A model generated the notes under the pieces. The model saw only the letters and a list, made by a program, of their open reading frames with translations. It was not told the origin of the DNA and made no database searches. Shown piece by piece: positions 4,989 to 6,967 of a DNA stretch of 6,967 bases. Every line of letters begins with the position of its first letter. Positions within the stretch are counted from its first letter, which is position 1. This stretch comes from Cellulomonadaceae bacterium (GTDB taxonomy: Bacteria > Actinomycetota > Actinomycetes > Actinomycetales > Cellulomonadaceae): the NCBI GenBank assembly GCA_031283115.1, contig JAITCK010000192.1, forward strand, positions 1 through 6,967. Reading direction: 5' to 3'. The translations under genes and the position numbers were made by a program.

Positions 4989-6551
4989 ATGGCCGACTTC
5001 ACCAGTTTTATCGACACCGCCGACGACGGCACTGCCAGCATCCATGCCGACCTAGCCGTGCTCGGATTCGGTAAGGGTGGTAAAACTTTGGCTGCCACCT
5101 TTGCCGCCGCAGGCAAGCGGGCCGTAATGATTGAGCGCAGCGACAGCATGTACGGCGGAACCTGCATCAACATCGGCTGCGTGCCCACCAAAGCCTGGGT
5201 GTATCGCGGCGAGCATCCCGAACTAGACGAGGCTGCGGCTGCTGCGGCTGCTGCGGCTGATAGCGGCGACGATAGCGTTGGGGGTGCTGTTGCCGACGCC
5301 CGGTTTGCTGCTGCTTCCGCTGCCACATCCACCCTGACCGCTGCCATGCGGGCCAAAAACTTTGCCATGCTGACCACCCCCGACACGGCCACTGTGGTGA
5401 CAGGTCGAGGTCGCTTTGTTGGGCCCCACACCATTGACGTGACCTCTGCCGCTTCCGCCACTAACTCGCCAGGTGACCGTCTGCTGGTCACCGCTGACAC
5501 CATCGTCATCAACACTGGCGCCACCTCGGCCCTGCCCGCATCCATTGAGGGCTTGCGCACGTCAACACACGTCATCACGTCCACCGAACTGCTGGCCTTG
5601 ACGCGGCGGCCCCAACACCTTGTCGTGCTAGGCGGCTCCTACATCGCCGTCGAAATGGCCTCCCTGCAGGCTGCCTTTGGCGTTCCCGTGACAGTGCTTT
5701 GCCGGGGTGACCGCCTCCTCAAAGAGGAAGACCCAGCAACCTCCGCCGAAATCGCCAGCCTCCTCACTGACGCCGGAGTCACCATCCGCTATGGGGCGCA
5801 ACCCCTGGCCGTCACCGATGTTGCCGACGACGACGGCGGTGCGGGCGGGGCTACCGTCACTTTCACGTCCGACGACGGCACCGCGACTGTCAGCGGTGAT
5901 GTTGTGTTGGCTGCCTTGGGGCGAACCCCCGCCACCACCGACCTGGGCTTGGAGGTCGCAGGTATCACGACGGACACTCACGGCGCCGTCGTCGTTGACG
6001 AGTATTTACGCACGTCAACACCAGGCGTTTACGCGGTAGGCGACTGCAACGGCGGCCCCCAACACACCTATATTTCCTTAGATGACTTCCGCATTGTCCG
6101 TGACCAGTTGGTTGCTGAGGGGGTTCTCGGCGGCGGTTCCAGCGATTCCGGTGGGGTACCCGCCCGCGCGCTGCGGTCTACCGCCGACCGGGTTGCCGTC
6201 CCTACCTGCGTGTTCACCACGCCGCCTTTAGCTCGAGTGGGCATGACGCTGGCCCAGGCACAGGCCACGGGCCGCCCCCTGAAAACGGCGGTGCGGCGGG
6301 TCGCCGACATGGCCACCGTGCCCCGTGCCAAAATCGTTGGCGACCCGCGCGGTGTGATGACCGCCGTGGTAGACGCCGAAACAGACCAGATTCTTGGTGT
6401 CACCCTGCTGGCCCACGACTCCCACGAACTCATCAACACTGTGGCCGTCGCCATGCGTGCCAGAGTGACCGCCTCCATGCTCCGCGACTCCATCTACATC
6501 CACCCCTCCATGACCGAAGCCTTCAACGACCTGTTCGGAGCCCTGGCCTAA
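4989..6551 (+). CDS. RclA-like FAD-dependent pyridine nucleotide-disulfide oxidoreductase
   Basis: Cytoplasmic class I flavoprotein disulfide reductase. Its closest match from memory is E. coli RclA, linked to resistance to reactive chlorine, hypothiocyanite reduction and Cu(II) reduction. The start at ATG 4989 is chosen for GAAGG (4976-4980), eight bases away; an in-frame GTG at 4929 has no such site. 520 residues against about 441 for RclA. FAD loop GFGKGG (26-31); redox pair in MYGGTCINIGCVPTK (54-68), C59 and C64; nucleotide-binding VVLGGSYIAVEMAS (212-225); second FAD motif VYAVGDCNGG (347-356) with D352. The C-terminus is RclA-like: YISLDDFRIVRDQL (361-374), TPPLARVGMT (411-420), DSHELINTV (477-485) and IHPSMTEAFNDLF (504-516), with H505 and E510. 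Extra length comes from an Ala/Asp/Gly-rich insert (about 76-104) and a Gly/Ser insert (379-395). Mercuric reductase is less likely: no metal-binding N-terminus and no C-terminal Cys pair. Confidence 0.88.
   Translation: MADFTSFIDTADDGTASIHADLAVLGFGKGGKTLAATFAAAGKRAVMIERSDSMYGGTCINIGCVPTKAWVYRGEHPELDEAAAAAAAAADSGDDSVGGAVADARFAAASAATSTLTAAMRAKNFAMLTTPDTATVVTGRGRFVGPHTIDVTSAASATNSPGDRLLVTADTIVINTGATSALPASIEGLRTSTHVITSTELLALTRRPQHLVVLGGSYIAVEMASLQAAFGVPVTVLCRGDRLLKEEDPATSAEIASLLTDAGVTIRYGAQPLAVTDVADDDGGAGGATVTFTSDDGTATVSGDVVLAALGRTPATTDLGLEVAGITTDTHGAVVVDEYLRTSTPGVYAVGDCNGGPQHTYISLDDFRIVRDQLVAEGVLGGGSSDSGGVPARALRSTADRVAVPTCVFTTPPLARVGMTLAQAQATGRPLKTAVRRVADMATVPRAKIVGDPRGVMTAVVDAETDQILGVTLLAHDSHELINTVAVAMRARVTASMLRDSIYIHPSMTEAFNDLFGALA
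5232..5258 (+). repeat. Three tandem 9-base repeats encoding poly-alanine
   Basis: Three perfect copies of GCTGCGGCT in a row within the RclA-like gene, encoding nine consecutive alanines (residues 82-90). Because the unit is a multiple of three, copy-number change by slippage would lengthen or shorten the alanine run without breaking the frame. Confidence 0.85.
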
Positions 6552-6967
6552 CGGGTTTTGACGCTGCGGGTCACCGTGAACTTGGGGCTGCGGGAGATTT
6601 GCACTGTTGGCCCCACGGCCCGTTCTAGGGCGGGCCGGTAGCGGAGCATGGAGTTGTAGACGCACCACAGGTTTCCGCCAGGCCGCAGCAGGCGCCCGGC
6701 GTTGGTGAACATGCGGTGGGCGGCATCCGTTGTCACTGAGGCCCGGTCATGGAAGGGCGGATTACAGACGATAAGGTCAACCTGACCTGCAATGTTGCCG
6801 TCATCTAGCAGGGAATCGCCTGCGTTATCACGGGTGACGACGACGCGGCCAGCCAGGCCATTGACCTCCAGCGTCGCCGCAGTTGACGCGACAGCTGCAG
6901 CCGACCTGTCGCAGGCGTACACGGTAGCGTCGACGTTCCGCAAGGCGACGATGGCCGCGAGTAATCC
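6548..6967 (-). CDS. RlmG/RsmC-like rRNA guanine-N2 methyltransferase, C-terminal part (5' end cut by window)
   Basis: Class I S-adenosylmethionine-dependent methyltransferase of the small-domain (MTS) type, whose members methylate guanine N2 in 16S or 23S rRNA. Only the last 139 codons are inside the window, and the frame stays open at the right edge. The fragment starts GLLAAIVAL, which fits the helix just after the usual DLGCGNG cofactor loop (outside the window). D20 (in YACDRS) is in the position that binds the cofactor ribose. The catalytic motif NPPFH is at fragment residues 69-73 (6749-6763). HRMFTNAGRLLRPGG, then VYNSMLRY, then SPKFTVTRSV reproduce the C-terminal order of RlmG and RsmC. 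I cannot decide between the two without the N-terminal half. Its stop codon overlaps that of the convergent flavoprotein gene (shared bases 6548-6551), leaving no room for a terminator between them. Confidence 0.88.
   Translation of the reverse strand, partial: GLLAAIVALRNVDATVYACDRSAAAVASTAATLEVNGLAGRVVVTRDNAGDSLLDDGNIAGQVDLIVCNPPFHDRASVTTDAAHRMFTNAGRLLRPGGNLWCVYNSMLRYRPALERAVGPTVQISRSPKFTVTRSVKTR

Noticed and set aside
4736..5584. Minus-strand frame of 282 codons opposite the FKBP end, terminator and flavoprotein start
   Set aside because: It spans a terminator hairpin and an intergenic region, is very rich in Ala/Ser/Arg, has no recognisable domain, and lies antisense to a well-supported gene.
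4989..6551. Mercuric reductase as the identity of the flavoprotein
   Set aside because: There is no N-terminal heavy-metal domain and no C-terminal vicinal cysteines; the C-terminus follows the RclA pattern instead.

Overview
The window suggests a high-GC Gram-positive bacterium (Actinomycetota, possibly an Actinomycetaceae-like lineage). The core genes are GC-rich (positions 4501-4560 count to 67% G+C), one gene starts with GTG behind a strong AGGAGG, and several proteins are of types familiar from actinobacteria: a BaxI_1-type Bax inhibitor with a Gln/Pro/Tyr-rich N-terminus, a mycobacterial-style cystathionine beta-synthase catalytic core, and a short cytoplasmic FKBP. The taxonomic placement is inference.

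Layout. Positions 1 to about 1350 form an AT-richer accessory segment (38% G+C at 1-60, 42% at 1261-1320). It carries a 5'-cut hypothetical gene with a DUF2283-like C-terminal region, a tightly coupled gene for a two-helix membrane protein with a bacterial PH-like tail, and about 200 bases that look like the decayed, truncated remnant of a second copy of the first gene. A 27-base stretch with 24 identities, including 17 in a row, links the remnant to the 3' end of the first gene. The segment ends abruptly at a ribosome-binding site and ATG whose reading frame runs antisense into the next core gene.

Positions 1357-2208 (minus strand) encode a PEP synthase / pyruvate phosphate dikinase regulatory kinase-phosphorylase (DUF299). 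Divergent from it, a three-gene plus-strand run encodes a seven-helix Bax inhibitor-1 family protein, a PLP-dependent cystathionine beta-synthase / cysteine synthase lacking the C-terminal CBS-domain pair, and an FKBP peptidyl-prolyl isomerase. The run closes with a strong 16-bp hairpin at 4813-4858 that has no T tract. Next is a separate plus-strand gene for an RclA-like flavoprotein disulfide reductase (family role: defence against reactive chlorine or hypothiocyanite, and copper), with an upstream inverted repeat and unusual Ala- and Gly-rich insertions. Its stop codon overlaps that of a convergent RlmG/RsmC-like rRNA methyltransferase cut by the right edge.

The core genes look like ordinary housekeeping and stress functions. 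The more unusual material is the AT-rich island with its decayed paralogue, the missing regulatory module of the cystathionine beta-synthase, and the modified RclA-like enzyme. I see no CRISPR array, tRNA, rRNA, insertion sequence or phage gene, and no complete undescribed system that could be asserted from this window alone.
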